This document shows, in pieces, positions 1-5,290 of a DNA stretch of 6,267 nucleotides (its first letter is position 1; the number at the start of each line of letters is the position of its first letter). Origin of the DNA: an uncultured Anaerosacchariphilus sp. (GTDB lineage Bacteria; Bacillota; Clostridia; Lachnospirales; Lachnospiraceae); assembly GCA_934373375.1 (NCBI GenBank), contig CAKROP010000132.1:1-6267 (forward strand). Direction: 5' to 3'. The notes beneath the pieces were generated by a model, which was not told the origin of the DNA, searched no databases, and saw only the letters and a list, made by a program, of their open reading frames with translations. The translations under genes were made by a program, and so were the position numbers.

Positions 1-184
1 CCTGTAAGCGTTCCAGCAGCTTCTGAAGCACCGCCTGCTCCTCCGGGTCTTTACTGTCCTCTAACAGAATGGAAATTCCTTCCAGAGAGGAAATGCCGGA
101 GTGCAGGATAAGACTCAGCTGCCCGCAGAAGGCTGCCAGCTCCGGATTGGAAAATGCTTTCTGTTTTATCTTAATTTCGTCCAT
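1..184 (-). CDS. Type II secretion system F family protein, N-terminal fragment (GspF/PilC-like)
   Basis: Sixty-one codons are visible before the gene leaves the window at its left edge. The start is ATG at 184, with GGAGG at 190-194 five bases upstream. The N-terminus carries the pattern of the first T2SSF domain: a phenylalanine, then ELAAFCGQLSLILHSGISSLEGISIL (residues 15-40, with the central FCGQLSLILHSGI most diagnostic), then acidic linker and LLERLQ. In GspF/PilC proteins this segment is the first cytoplasmic helical domain of a polytopic inner-membrane platform protein that couples the assembly ATPase to pilus or pseudopilus growth. The gene lies 21 bp after the transglutaminase-like lipoprotein gene and is probably the last visible member of the minus-strand operon. 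No membrane segment is visible because the fragment ends too early. Family assignment is fairly secure; which system (type IV pilus, Com-like or Tad-like) cannot be told from here. Confidence 0.8.
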   Translation of the reverse strand, partial: MDEIKIKQKAFSNPELAAFCGQLSLILHSGISSLEGISILLEDSKDPEEQAVLQKLLERLQ

Positions 185-205
185 AATAACCTCCGTCCCG
201 TATGG

Positions 206-1114
206 TTAATACGTGTATTTTACAGTGTAATGGCTGCCGTCGCCGATATACTTCTTTACGGAAGCCCGGTCGTTGCCGGCTGCCAGCGTGGGATCCATCA
301 GCGTCCAGTCCTTCCCGTCGAAGGAAATGATGCCGTCCACCCAGCCGGTCTCCTGAAGATAGACGCTGATCCAGGCGTGGTAAGCCTGCCCGGAATAGCC
401 CACCTCCAGCTTCGTGGGAATTCCCTGGGATCGGAGCATGGCGGCCATCAGGGAAGCGTAGTCGAAGCAGATCCCCTTTTTCGAGGCCATCGCAGCGTCG
501 ATATCCGGAATATAGTCCGTGGGAATATTCTTCGCCAGTTCCTCGTCATAGGAAATGGTGCCGGTGACGTAATCATAGACCTGCTCCACATAATTCAGAT
601 CCGAGGTGGAAGCGTCGGAAAGCTCCATCCCGTATGTTACAGCTTCGCTGTCCGCCGTGTACCAGCAGTACTGGTTCGGATAAAGGAAGGGCTTGAATTC
701 ATCCCGGAGCGAAACCTCAATATCCTGGGGAAACGCAAGAGCGTACTTGTTATCATAGGCGTGCTCGTAGATCTCCAGGTGGTAGGAGCCGCTGCCGCCG
801 GACAGGGGAAAGGTCTGATAATCGCCGGGCTTCAGAAAATAAGAGTAGAGCGTGCCGTCGGGCGCGGTCATCTGAAGCCGGGATTTATCTGCCGGGCCGG
901 TGTAGCGGACCATCACGTAGCCCTCGGAGGTATTGGAAGCATCGATGGAGACGAAATCATTTCCATAGACGTCGGTTCCATCGGCGGATGGCAGCAGAAA
1001 TTCCGTTACGGTGGTTCGGGGCGGAAGCGACGGATCCTGCGCGGATGAACCGTCGGAAGCCGGGCTGCCGCAGCCGGACAGAAGAAGCAGTATACAGATG
1101 AAAAAGAGCTTCAT
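206..1114 (-). CDS. Transglutaminase-like domain lipoprotein
   Basis: 302 residues. The first 15 form a lipoprotein signal peptide: MK, a hydrophobic run, then the lipobox L12-S13-G14-C15, so the mature protein should be lipid-anchored on the outer face of the membrane. Residues 16-35 are a Ser/Pro-rich linker and about 36-140 a beta-rich region without a recognised name. Residues about 175-300 are a transglutaminase-like (papain-fold) core with the complete triad: Cys216 in GICFDYASLMAAMLRSQGIP, His246 in YHAWISVY and Asp274 in LMDPT. Such domains in bacteria act as cysteine proteases, amidases or cross-linking enzymes; the substrate here is unknown. The start ATG at 1114 has an AAAGGA ribosome binding site at 1124-1129. 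It lies 16 bp after the putative anti-sigma gene and 21 bp before the T2SS F gene, suggesting co-transcription and a role in the envelope apparatus (inference). Confidence 0.85.
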   Translation of the reverse strand: MKLFFICILLLLSGCGSPASDGSSAQDPSLPPRTTVTEFLLPSADGTDVYGNDFVSIDASNTSEGYVMVRYTGPADKSRLQMTAPDGTLYSYFLKPGDYQTFPLSGGSGSYHLEIYEHAYDNKYALAFPQDIEVSLRDEFKPFLYPNQYCWYTADSEAVTYGMELSDASTSDLNYVEQVYDYVTGTISYDEELAKNIPTDYIPDIDAAMASKKGICFDYASLMAAMLRSQGIPTKLEVGYSGQAYHAWISVYLQETGWVDGIISFDGKDWTLMDPTLAAGNDRASVKKYIGDGSHYTVKYTY

Positions 1115-1130
1115 AAGGGAAAATCCTTTC

Positions 1131-1847
1131 CTATTTCATGGTAATGCGAAGATGCAGGGTATTGCCGGCCCGATCGGGGACGCAGACGTCCAGAAAATGC
1201 TCCGGGCAGGAGAATACAGCCGTCTGTCCGGCCTCGTCCACCTGAAGGGGCGCAGCCTGGCGGCCATCCTGATCAAGGGCCGTGATACTGCTGTAATCCA
1301 CACCGGAGCCGGAATCCTCCAGAGTCAGCCAGACCTTCCCGTCCTTCTGGGAATAAGAAGAGCAGGCGGGCGCTTCGGTGTCAATGCCGGAGACAGGAAC
1401 CGTCACAGTCTGATACTGGTTATTGATAAGCGTCACAGTCACGGACAGCGTGCCATTGGCGCGGGGCTCGACGCTGTAGGTATTCTCCCCGGCGGCAGCT
1501 ACCAGAAGCCGGACGCCGTCTATTTCCGCATAGACGCTGCTGACGGGCAGAAGCGTATCCACGTCGATCCGGTAGGTGGGCAGCCAGGGGGTGTCCGTAG
1601 GCTGAAGCTGCAGGCTGACCCTGGGATAGAGAAACAGAAAGGGCAGCAGACAGAACAGCAGGAGAATCACCACCAGAAGAATCTTCTGGAAGGAAAAACG
1701 CTCCCTGCGGTAACGGGTATAGGAAATCAAGGTCTTCAGCGGAATGGTATTGGGCTCCGCCTGACAGGCGTCGAAGATATTTTCCAGCATACGGTTTGCC
1801 AGAGCTTCAGAAAGCGCCGGAGCCATCTTTTTCTTGAAAAGCATCAT
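1131..1847 (-). CDS. Single-pass membrane protein with extracytoplasmic Ig-like region; candidate anti-sigma factor
   Basis: 238 residues. Residues 1-55 are a basic cytoplasmic segment, 56-74 one strong membrane helix (KILLVVILLLFCLLPFLFLY), and 77-238 a beta-rich outer region that looks like two Ig-like units. The second begins at the junction GIDTEAP (154-160) and ends with DRAGN (225-229), a pattern common in bacterial Ig-like repeats. Its gene starts 14 bp after the ECF sigma gene, and its GGAGG at 1856-1860 directly follows that gene's TAA stop, so translation may be coupled. The topology (short cytoplasmic N-terminus, one helix, outer sensor) and position are those of anti-sigma factors, but I see no zinc-binding HxxxCxxC motif or other named anti-sigma domain. 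The function is therefore inferred from context. The start is ATGATG at 1847; the second ATG is an alternative. Confidence 0.62.
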   Translation of the reverse strand: MMLFKKKMAPALSEALANRMLENIFDACQAEPNTIPLKTLISYTRYRRERFSFQKILLVVILLLFCLLPFLFLYPRVSLQLQPTDTPWLPTYRIDVDTLLPVSSVYAEIDGVRLLVAAAGENTYSVEPRANGTLSVTVTLINNQYQTVTVPVSGIDTEAPACSSYSQKDGKVWLTLEDSGSGVDYSSITALDQDGRQAAPLQVDEAGQTAVFSCPEHFLDVCVPDRAGNTLHLRITMK

Positions 1848-1861
1848 GGGAAATGCCTCCT

Positions 1862-2368
1862 TTACAGGTTCAGAATCGCGCGCAGACGCTTTTCCCCGCG
1901 GATCAGGTAGCGGGAGACAGCGGTAGGGCGCAGATGCAGAAGCCGGGCAATGCGCCGGATGGGCATATGGTCAAAATAGCGCATGGACAACGCCTGGGCC
2001 TCCGTAAAGGGGAGAATCCGAAGCTGTCGGAGCGTATATTCGTGATCGCCGATGGAGAAGGTAAGGTCTTCCGAAGAACGGGCAGGGCCGGTCTGCAGAA
2101 GACGGCGCTCCAGGCAGGCGTGATAGTTCAGATAAGAGAGCCAGGGAAGAAAAAGCCCGGAATCCTGCAGGGAATCCAGATTCCGGAGCACCTGAATGTA
2201 GGTCTCCTGCAGGGCGTCGCGGGCCAGGTATTCATCCTGGAGATAGTCGTAGGAAAAGCGGTACTGCTGCTGAAAAGTGGCTGCGTAAAGCTCCGCGAAG
2301 GCATTGCTGTCGCCCAGGGCAGCCAGGTCAGCGAGTCCGGCGATATATTGCTGATCCAGATTATTCAT
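1862..2368 (-). CDS. ECF-like RNA polymerase sigma factor (sigma-70 family)
   Basis: 168 residues. Region 2 spans about 20-90 and includes FAELYAATFQQQYRFSYDYL, then DEYLARDALQETYIQVLRNL (residues 45-64), the usual ECF pattern of core binding and -10 recognition. Region 4 spans about 112-165, with FTEAQALSMRYFDHMPIRRI followed by the helix-turn-helix ARLLHLRPTAVSRYLIRGEKRL. Region 3 is absent, as expected for an ECF factor, and the length fits the family. I chose ATG at 2368 because AAGGAG at 2376-2381 sits seven bases upstream; an in-frame ATG at 2407 would lie deeper inside the upstream gene without a comparable site. The gene overlaps the end of the GGDEF-like gene by 8 bp, and the candidate anti-sigma gene follows 14 bp later. 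The target promoters are unknown; the operon itself has a housekeeping-type promoter. Confidence 0.83.
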   Translation of the reverse strand: MNNLDQQYIAGLADLAALGDSNAFAELYAATFQQQYRFSYDYLQDEYLARDALQETYIQVLRNLDSLQDSGLFLPWLSYLNYHACLERRLLQTGPARSSEDLTFSIGDHEYTLRQLRILPFTEAQALSMRYFDHMPIRRIARLLHLRPTAVSRYLIRGEKRLRAILNL

Positions 2369-3059
2369 GGTCCTGCTCCTTGTAGATGCGCTGGTTGGAC
2401 AGAGCAATCAGCTCGGTGATAGTGGGAGCGGCCTCCCCGTCCTCAAAGGCGATGCCATACTGATAGACAATGGGATAAGCACCCTCCATGGCGTTGTGGG
2501 CATCCGTCTTCTGATGTACCCGGTCAAGAAAAAGCTGAAGCTTCTCCCGGGAACAGTCTTCGAAAAGCGCCAGAAATTTATTGCCGCCGTTACGCCCCAC
2601 GAAGCAGAGATCCAGGGAGGTCAGGCGGAGAATGTTGGAAAAATCCCGAATCAGGATATTCCCCTGCATATGGCCGTACCGGCGGTTGATATCCCGGAGA
2701 TTCGTCAGATCGAACATGATGCAGCCCATGCGGTCGGGCAGAGGCTTATCCAGATAACGGTCAATCAGCGCGTCGCAGCTGAAGCGGTTGGCAATGCCGG
2801 CTACCGGATCGGAATGGACCACATGGTTGAGCTCCCGGTAATCCTTTTTATAGGAAGATAACAGGATAAAATCCGTCAGAAGAAAGACGAAGGATAAAAG
2901 AAGCACCAGCCAGAGCACGCCGCAGAGAAAACGCACGCGGGTGTCCGAGCCGGCCATATGATAAAGCTCCGGATCCAGAAGCACCAGATCGATGCTGGCC
3001 AGAGTGAGAATCAGAAATACGATAAGCTGAATTGTTTTGGCTATATCCAGTTTTTTCAT
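2361..3059 (-). CDS. Membrane protein with degenerate GGDEF domain
   Basis: 232 residues. Two membrane helices (about 10-28 and 46-68) flank a short outer loop, so the C-terminal part should be cytoplasmic. Residues about 80-230 follow the GGDEF fold: HSDPVAGIANRF (82-93) corresponds to the usual DxLTGLxNR entry, MFDLTNLRDINRRYGHMQGN (115-134) to the nucleotide/metal-binding segment, and RNGGNKFLAL (156-165) to RYGGDEFxxx. The signature GGDEF is GGNKF (158-162), so the catalytic acidic residue is replaced by lysine. The usual inhibitory RxxD site just upstream is not evident. This argues against diguanylate cyclase activity and for a sensory or GTP/c-di-GMP binding role (inference). The start ATG at 3059 has AGGAGGTGG at 3066-3074, and the promoter at 3090-3095 lies just upstream, excluding an upstream in-frame ATG at 3176. 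It is the first gene of the minus-strand operon. Confidence 0.78.
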   Translation of the reverse strand: MKKLDIAKTIQLIVFLILTLASIDLVLLDPELYHMAGSDTRVRFLCGVLWLVLLLSFVFLLTDFILLSSYKKDYRELNHVVHSDPVAGIANRFSCDALIDRYLDKPLPDRMGCIMFDLTNLRDINRRYGHMQGNILIRDFSNILRLTSLDLCFVGRNGGNKFLALFEDCSREKLQLFLDRVHQKTDAHNAMEGAYPIVYQYGIAFEDGEAAPTITELIALSNQRIYKEQDHE

Positions 3060-3089
3060 GGGAAACCACCTCCTGAAGCAGTTGTATCC

Positions 3090-3098
3090 ATTATAGCA
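3090..3098 (-). promoter_or_regulatory. Extended -10 promoter of the minus-strand operon
   Basis: Read on the minus strand, TGC followed by TATAAT occupies 3098-3090: a perfect -10 hexamer with a TGn extension. No good -35 is seen at 16-18 bp (CTATGA or TATGAT), which is common for extended -10 promoters. Transcription would begin near 3083, leaving a leader of about 24 nt that contains the AGGAGG site before the ATG at 3059. The leader length is inferred from usual spacing. Confidence 0.65.
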
Positions 3099-3099
3099 T

Positions 3100-3113
3100 A
3101 TTTTGTCGAAAAT
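3100..3113. promoter_or_regulatory. Small inverted repeat in the minus-strand promoter spacer
   Basis: ATTTT-GTCG-AAAAT is a dyad with five-base arms and a four-base centre. It lies directly upstream of the extended -10 of the minus-strand operon, where a bound protein would block or assist polymerase. It is short and AT-rich, so chance is a real alternative. No known regulator box is recognised. Confidence 0.25.
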
Positions 3114-3248
3114 CATAGGGAAAAAACGAAACCGCTGAAAAACTAACCTTTCGGATAGTGGACAGTGGATCTCCACGATGATAAAATAGGACTATATAGA
3201 ATGCGAAAAGTGTTTATGAAACAAAACAGGTCAATTACGCACAGAAAA

Positions 3249-3276
3249 TTGACGAAAAAGTCAGATGTGATACAAT
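3249..3276 (+). promoter_or_regulatory. Promoter of the BTAD regulator gene
   Basis: TTGACG at 3249-3254 matches five of six bases of the -35 consensus. TACAAT at 3271-3276 matches five of six of the -10 consensus, with a 16-bp spacer and TGA immediately before the -10 (extended -10). This is a strong housekeeping sigma promoter. The predicted start near 3283 gives a leader of about 30 nt before the GTG start codon. Confidence 0.78.
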
Positions 3277-3311
3277 AAGAATAGTAAAATACAGTAAAAA
3301 GCAGGAAGAGA

Positions 3312-4508
3312 GTGAAGAAAGTCATGCTGAAGGTTCGGATGCTCGGACAGGAAGAAATTACCTATGGGGAACATCCCATTTTATCAGGAAAAAATAAAAT
3401 TACAAAATCCATGGAACTGCTTCTTTTGCTGCTTCACAGAAAAGAAACGGGAATGGCAAGGAGCAGACTGGCTGACGCCCTTTACGGGGTGGATGAGGTG
3501 GCAGACGCGGGTAACAGCCTTCGCGTGACCTCACACAGACTCAGGAAGCTCCTTTTGGACGCAGGAATGCCGGAGGAGGACTTTATTACGATCCGGGAGG
3601 GCGTGTATCGCTGGAGCAGCAGGGAAGAAATGGATGTGGACGTCTGGAAGTTCCGGGAGCTGATAGAAGAAGCGGAGAAGGAGACAGACGAAGTCAGAAA
3701 AGCGGAACAGCTGAAGACGGCCTGTCAGATGTACCGCGGCGAGTTCCTGCCCAAGCTTTCCGGTCAGGAATGGGCGCTGCTGGCGGCAGCTTCCTATAAG
3801 AAGATGTACTGCGGCGCCCTGACATGGCTCATCGAGTGGCTGAAAAAGCGCAGGGAATACGACGAAATTCTCTGCCTGGTGGAGACAGCCTGCCGCCTGT
3901 ATCCCTTCGAGGAGTGGCAGACTGTGAAAATCGACTGCTATATCGCCCAGAATCGTTATAACGAGGCCATGGCGGAGTATGAAAATACAGCCCGGATGCT
4001 GGCGGAGGAGCTGGGCGTGGCTCCCTCTGAGCGGATGATGGAACAGTTCCGGGATATGAGCAGCCATATCAGCAACAGACCCGGCACGGTGGAAGACATC
4101 AAGCATGGTCTGCAGGAGGATAAAAAGGACTGGGGCGCGTTTTACTGTACGCCGCCCAGCTTCCGGGATGTGTACCGTATGGTACGCCGGAATATGGAGC
4201 GCAGCGGCCGGTCCGTTTATCTTCTGGTCTGCTCCCTGACAGACAGCCAGGGCCGGGCCATGGAACAGGGGGAGAAGCTGGAGCAGCTGGCCGGAAAGCT
4301 GGGCGATGCAATCCATAGCTCTCTCCGGAGAGGGGACGCGTTCACCCGTTACAGCGCCAGCCAGTATCTGGTGATGCTGGGCGGCATCAGCTGGGAGAAC
4401 TGTCAGATCGTAATCAGCCGGATTACGGATTCATTTACAAAGGAACACAAGAGCTGGGAGAAACGGCTGCATTGCTGCGTGACTTCCCTGTATGACGAAG
4501 AAGGATGA
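3312..4508 (+). CDS. BTAD/SARP-like transcriptional regulator with degenerate GGDEF-like C-terminus
   Basis: 398 residues. About 1-102 form an OmpR/PhoB-type winged helix: beta start LKVRMLGQ, then SMELLLLLLHRKETGMARSR, the recognition helix region NSLRVTSHRLRKLLLDAG (68-85), and the hairpin ITIREGVYRW. Residues about 105-252 are a bacterial transcriptional activation domain of helical, TPR-like repeats, including CQMYRGEFLPKLSGQEWALL, REYDEILCLVETACRLYPFE and a final helix pair ending AEELGVAPSERM, typical of SARP/AfsR-like proteins. Residues about 276-398 look like an eroded GGDEF domain: LRRGDAFTRYSASQYLVML (338-356) matches the RxxDxxxRYGGDEFxxxL frame with RYSASQY instead of RYGGDEF. No ATPase domain is present. 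Translation should start at GTG 3312 behind AGGA at 3303-3306; ATG 3324 is an alternative with a weaker site. The small gene at 4514 follows after 5 bp. It probably regulates the downstream surface-protein genes (inference). Confidence 0.83.
   Translation: MKKVMLKVRMLGQEEITYGEHPILSGKNKITKSMELLLLLLHRKETGMARSRLADALYGVDEVADAGNSLRVTSHRLRKLLLDAGMPEEDFITIREGVYRWSSREEMDVDVWKFRELIEEAEKETDEVRKAEQLKTACQMYRGEFLPKLSGQEWALLAAASYKKMYCGALTWLIEWLKKRREYDEILCLVETACRLYPFEEWQTVKIDCYIAQNRYNEAMAEYENTARMLAEELGVAPSERMMEQFRDMSSHISNRPGTVEDIKHGLQEDKKDWGAFYCTPPSFRDVYRMVRRNMERSGRSVYLLVCSLTDSQGRAMEQGEKLEQLAGKLGDAIHSSLRRGDAFTRYSASQYLVMLGGISWENCQIVISRITDSFTKEHKSWEKRLHCCVTSLYDEEG
4501..4505 (+). promoter_or_regulatory. Ribosome binding site deciding the start of the 161-aa gene
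   Basis: AAGGA lies eight bases before ATG 4514, a normal spacing. The upstream in-frame ATG at 4505 overlaps this site and the regulator's TGA stop, so it has no room for its own. This favours 4514 and suggests translational coupling to the regulator gene. Confidence 0.6.
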
Positions 4509-4513
4509 CATCT

Positions 4514-4999
4514 ATGAGCAGAAAAAATACAGTATCTATGAACCTGTCCTCTCCGAATCTGGTCAACGTCTGTATCGATACACTGGAGAACGGCGAGATA
4601 CGGGGCAGAATGTATCATTATTATGGAGAGCAGCCGGCTCGGTTCGTAAGCATTCTGCAGCTTCTGAAGCAGATGGAGGGCCTGTTTGACGGAATAGCAT
4701 TTCCCCAGGCCTCGACCAGGAGCCGGAGCTTTCGGAAGCAGCCGGCGGCGGAAGTTCCTTATAATATAGAAAAGCGGCCTGAGCGTCGGACGGACGAAGA
4801 ACAGCTGACCGGGCAGAGGGGCCGGCTGGCCACGCTGCTGATACAGGTGGGATACCGGCAGAATTCCACCTGGGAGGGCGAAGCTTTATGGCTTGAGCAA
4901 AATGAAAAGAAAGAGTTCCGGAATGAGCTGGAGCTTCTGCAGCTTCTGGAGCTGGCATTACAGGAATGCAAAATTCAGGTAAATGAAGTGAAAAAATAA
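4514..4999 (+). CDS. Uncharacterised protein with two copies of a QNSTW-type module
   Basis: 161 residues, no signal peptide and no membrane helix, so probably cytoplasmic. I do not recognise a named family. The C-terminal part (107-154) aligns without gaps to residues 6-53 of the 62-aa protein encoded at 5102, with 20 identities in 48 positions, including QNSTW, a following G and W, FR and LELL. The N-terminal part (about 17-60) aligns to the same module, also without gaps but more weakly: G31, F44, S46, L48 and LLK at 50-52 match. The pattern suggests two beta-strands and an amphipathic helix per unit. The two units are joined by a basic Arg/Ser/Pro/Gln-rich linker (about 64-104, including STRSRSFRKQ). 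It lies 5 bp after the regulator, so it is probably co-transcribed and may be a partner of it (inference). Confidence 0.72.
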   Translation: MSRKNTVSMNLSSPNLVNVCIDTLENGEIRGRMYHYYGEQPARFVSILQLLKQMEGLFDGIAFPQASTRSRSFRKQPAAEVPYNIEKRPERRTDEEQLTGQRGRLATLLIQVGYRQNSTWEGEALWLEQNEKKEFRNELELLQLLELALQECKIQVNEVKK

Positions 5000-5010
5000 G
5001 GAAAAATTTG

Positions 5011-5030
5011 TTTTGTAATGCATTTTGTAA
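5011..5030 (+). promoter_or_regulatory. Direct repeat TTTTGTAA x2, candidate activator site
   Basis: TTTTGTAA occurs at 5011-5018 and again at 5023-5030, twelve bases apart start to start, so both lie on nearly the same face of the helix. The second copy ends twelve bases before a TATAAT box and covers the place of the -35, where no consensus -35 exists. SARP regulators classically bind short direct repeats about one turn apart, overlapping the -35 region. A BTAD regulator gene lies just upstream. Binding itself is inferred. Confidence 0.42.
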
Positions 5031-5042
5031 CAGAATATCTCT

Positions 5043-5048
5043 TATAAT
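5043..5048 (+). promoter_or_regulatory. -10 box of the 62-aa/surface-protein unit
   Basis: TATAAT is a perfect -10 hexamer in the 102-bp gap after the 161-aa gene. The best -35 candidates at 16-18 bp are poor (for example TGCATT at 5019-5024), so the promoter may need an activator. Initiation near 5055 would leave a leader of about 47 nt before ATG 5102. No terminator is visible in the gap, so read-through from upstream is also possible. Confidence 0.55.
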
Positions 5049-5101
5049 AGGAAACAATAACAGGGAACTGCAAAGGGATACAGAGATAGGATGGACTGAT
5101 T

Positions 5102-5290
5102 ATGAAAAATACCAATACCTTCGTAGTAAAGATAGTAAGTCAGCAGAATTCTACCTGGCAGGGAAGCGTCACCTGGACAGAAGAGAAGAAAGTGCAGAAT
5201 TTCCGAAGCGCGCTGGAACTGCTGAAACTGATAAGCGGAGCACTTGATGAAGGAGACATCGAGGCGGAAGGAGGAAACCATGAAAAGTAA
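5102..5290 (+). CDS. Uncharacterised 62-aa protein with a single QNSTW-type module
   Basis: 62 residues, no signal peptide or membrane helix, so probably cytoplasmic. Nearly the whole protein is one module: a strand FVVKIV (7-12), QNSTWQG (15-21), a second strand ending in W25, then an amphipathic helix FRSALELLKLISGAL (34-48) and an acidic tail. It is the single-unit relative of the 161-aa protein encoded just upstream, sharing 20 of 48 residues with that protein's C-terminal half. I know no function for the family. The start ATG at 5102 is preceded by AGGATGG about seven bases upstream, a moderate site. The stop lies 11 bp inside the surface-protein gene, and that gene's ribosome binding site is within this reading frame, so the two are translationally coupled. 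A regulatory or chaperone-like role for the surface protein is only a guess. Confidence 0.72.
   Translation: MKNTNTFVVKIVSQQNSTWQGSVTWTEEKKVQNFRSALELLKLISGALDEGDIEAEGGNHEK

Larger units (their letters stand above)
3060..3311. other. Divergent intergenic region
   Basis: This 252-bp AT-rich region separates the two outward-reading transcription units. It holds one promoter for each strand. A central stretch (3157-3176) has AGTGGA twice, seven bases apart (3157 and 3164), followed by TCCAC (3172-3176), which pairs with GTGGA (3165-3169). I see no RNA gene, riboswitch or terminator. The short ORF readings here overlap the promoters and lack ribosome binding sites. Confidence 0.6.

Noticed and set aside
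101..1910. Long plus-strand readings (315 and 299 codons) opposite the lipoprotein and membrane-protein genes
   Set aside because: They are antisense to well-supported genes with clear domains and ribosome binding sites, and show no recognisable domain or start signal of their own.
2369..2407. Longer start of the sigma factor at ATG 2407
   Set aside because: It extends further into the upstream gene with no good ribosome binding site. The ATG at 2368 has AAGGAG seven bases upstream, and region 2 begins normally from there.
3060..3176. N-terminal extension of the GGDEF-like protein from ATG 3176
   Set aside because: It would start upstream of the TATAAT at 3090-3095. The ATG at 3059 has AGGAGGTGG at proper spacing and directly precedes the first membrane helix.
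5008..5247. 79-codon plus-strand reading overlapping the 62-aa gene in another frame
   Set aside because: It begins upstream of the predicted transcription start, has no ribosome binding site, and conflicts with the 62-aa frame, which is supported by homology to the 161-aa protein.
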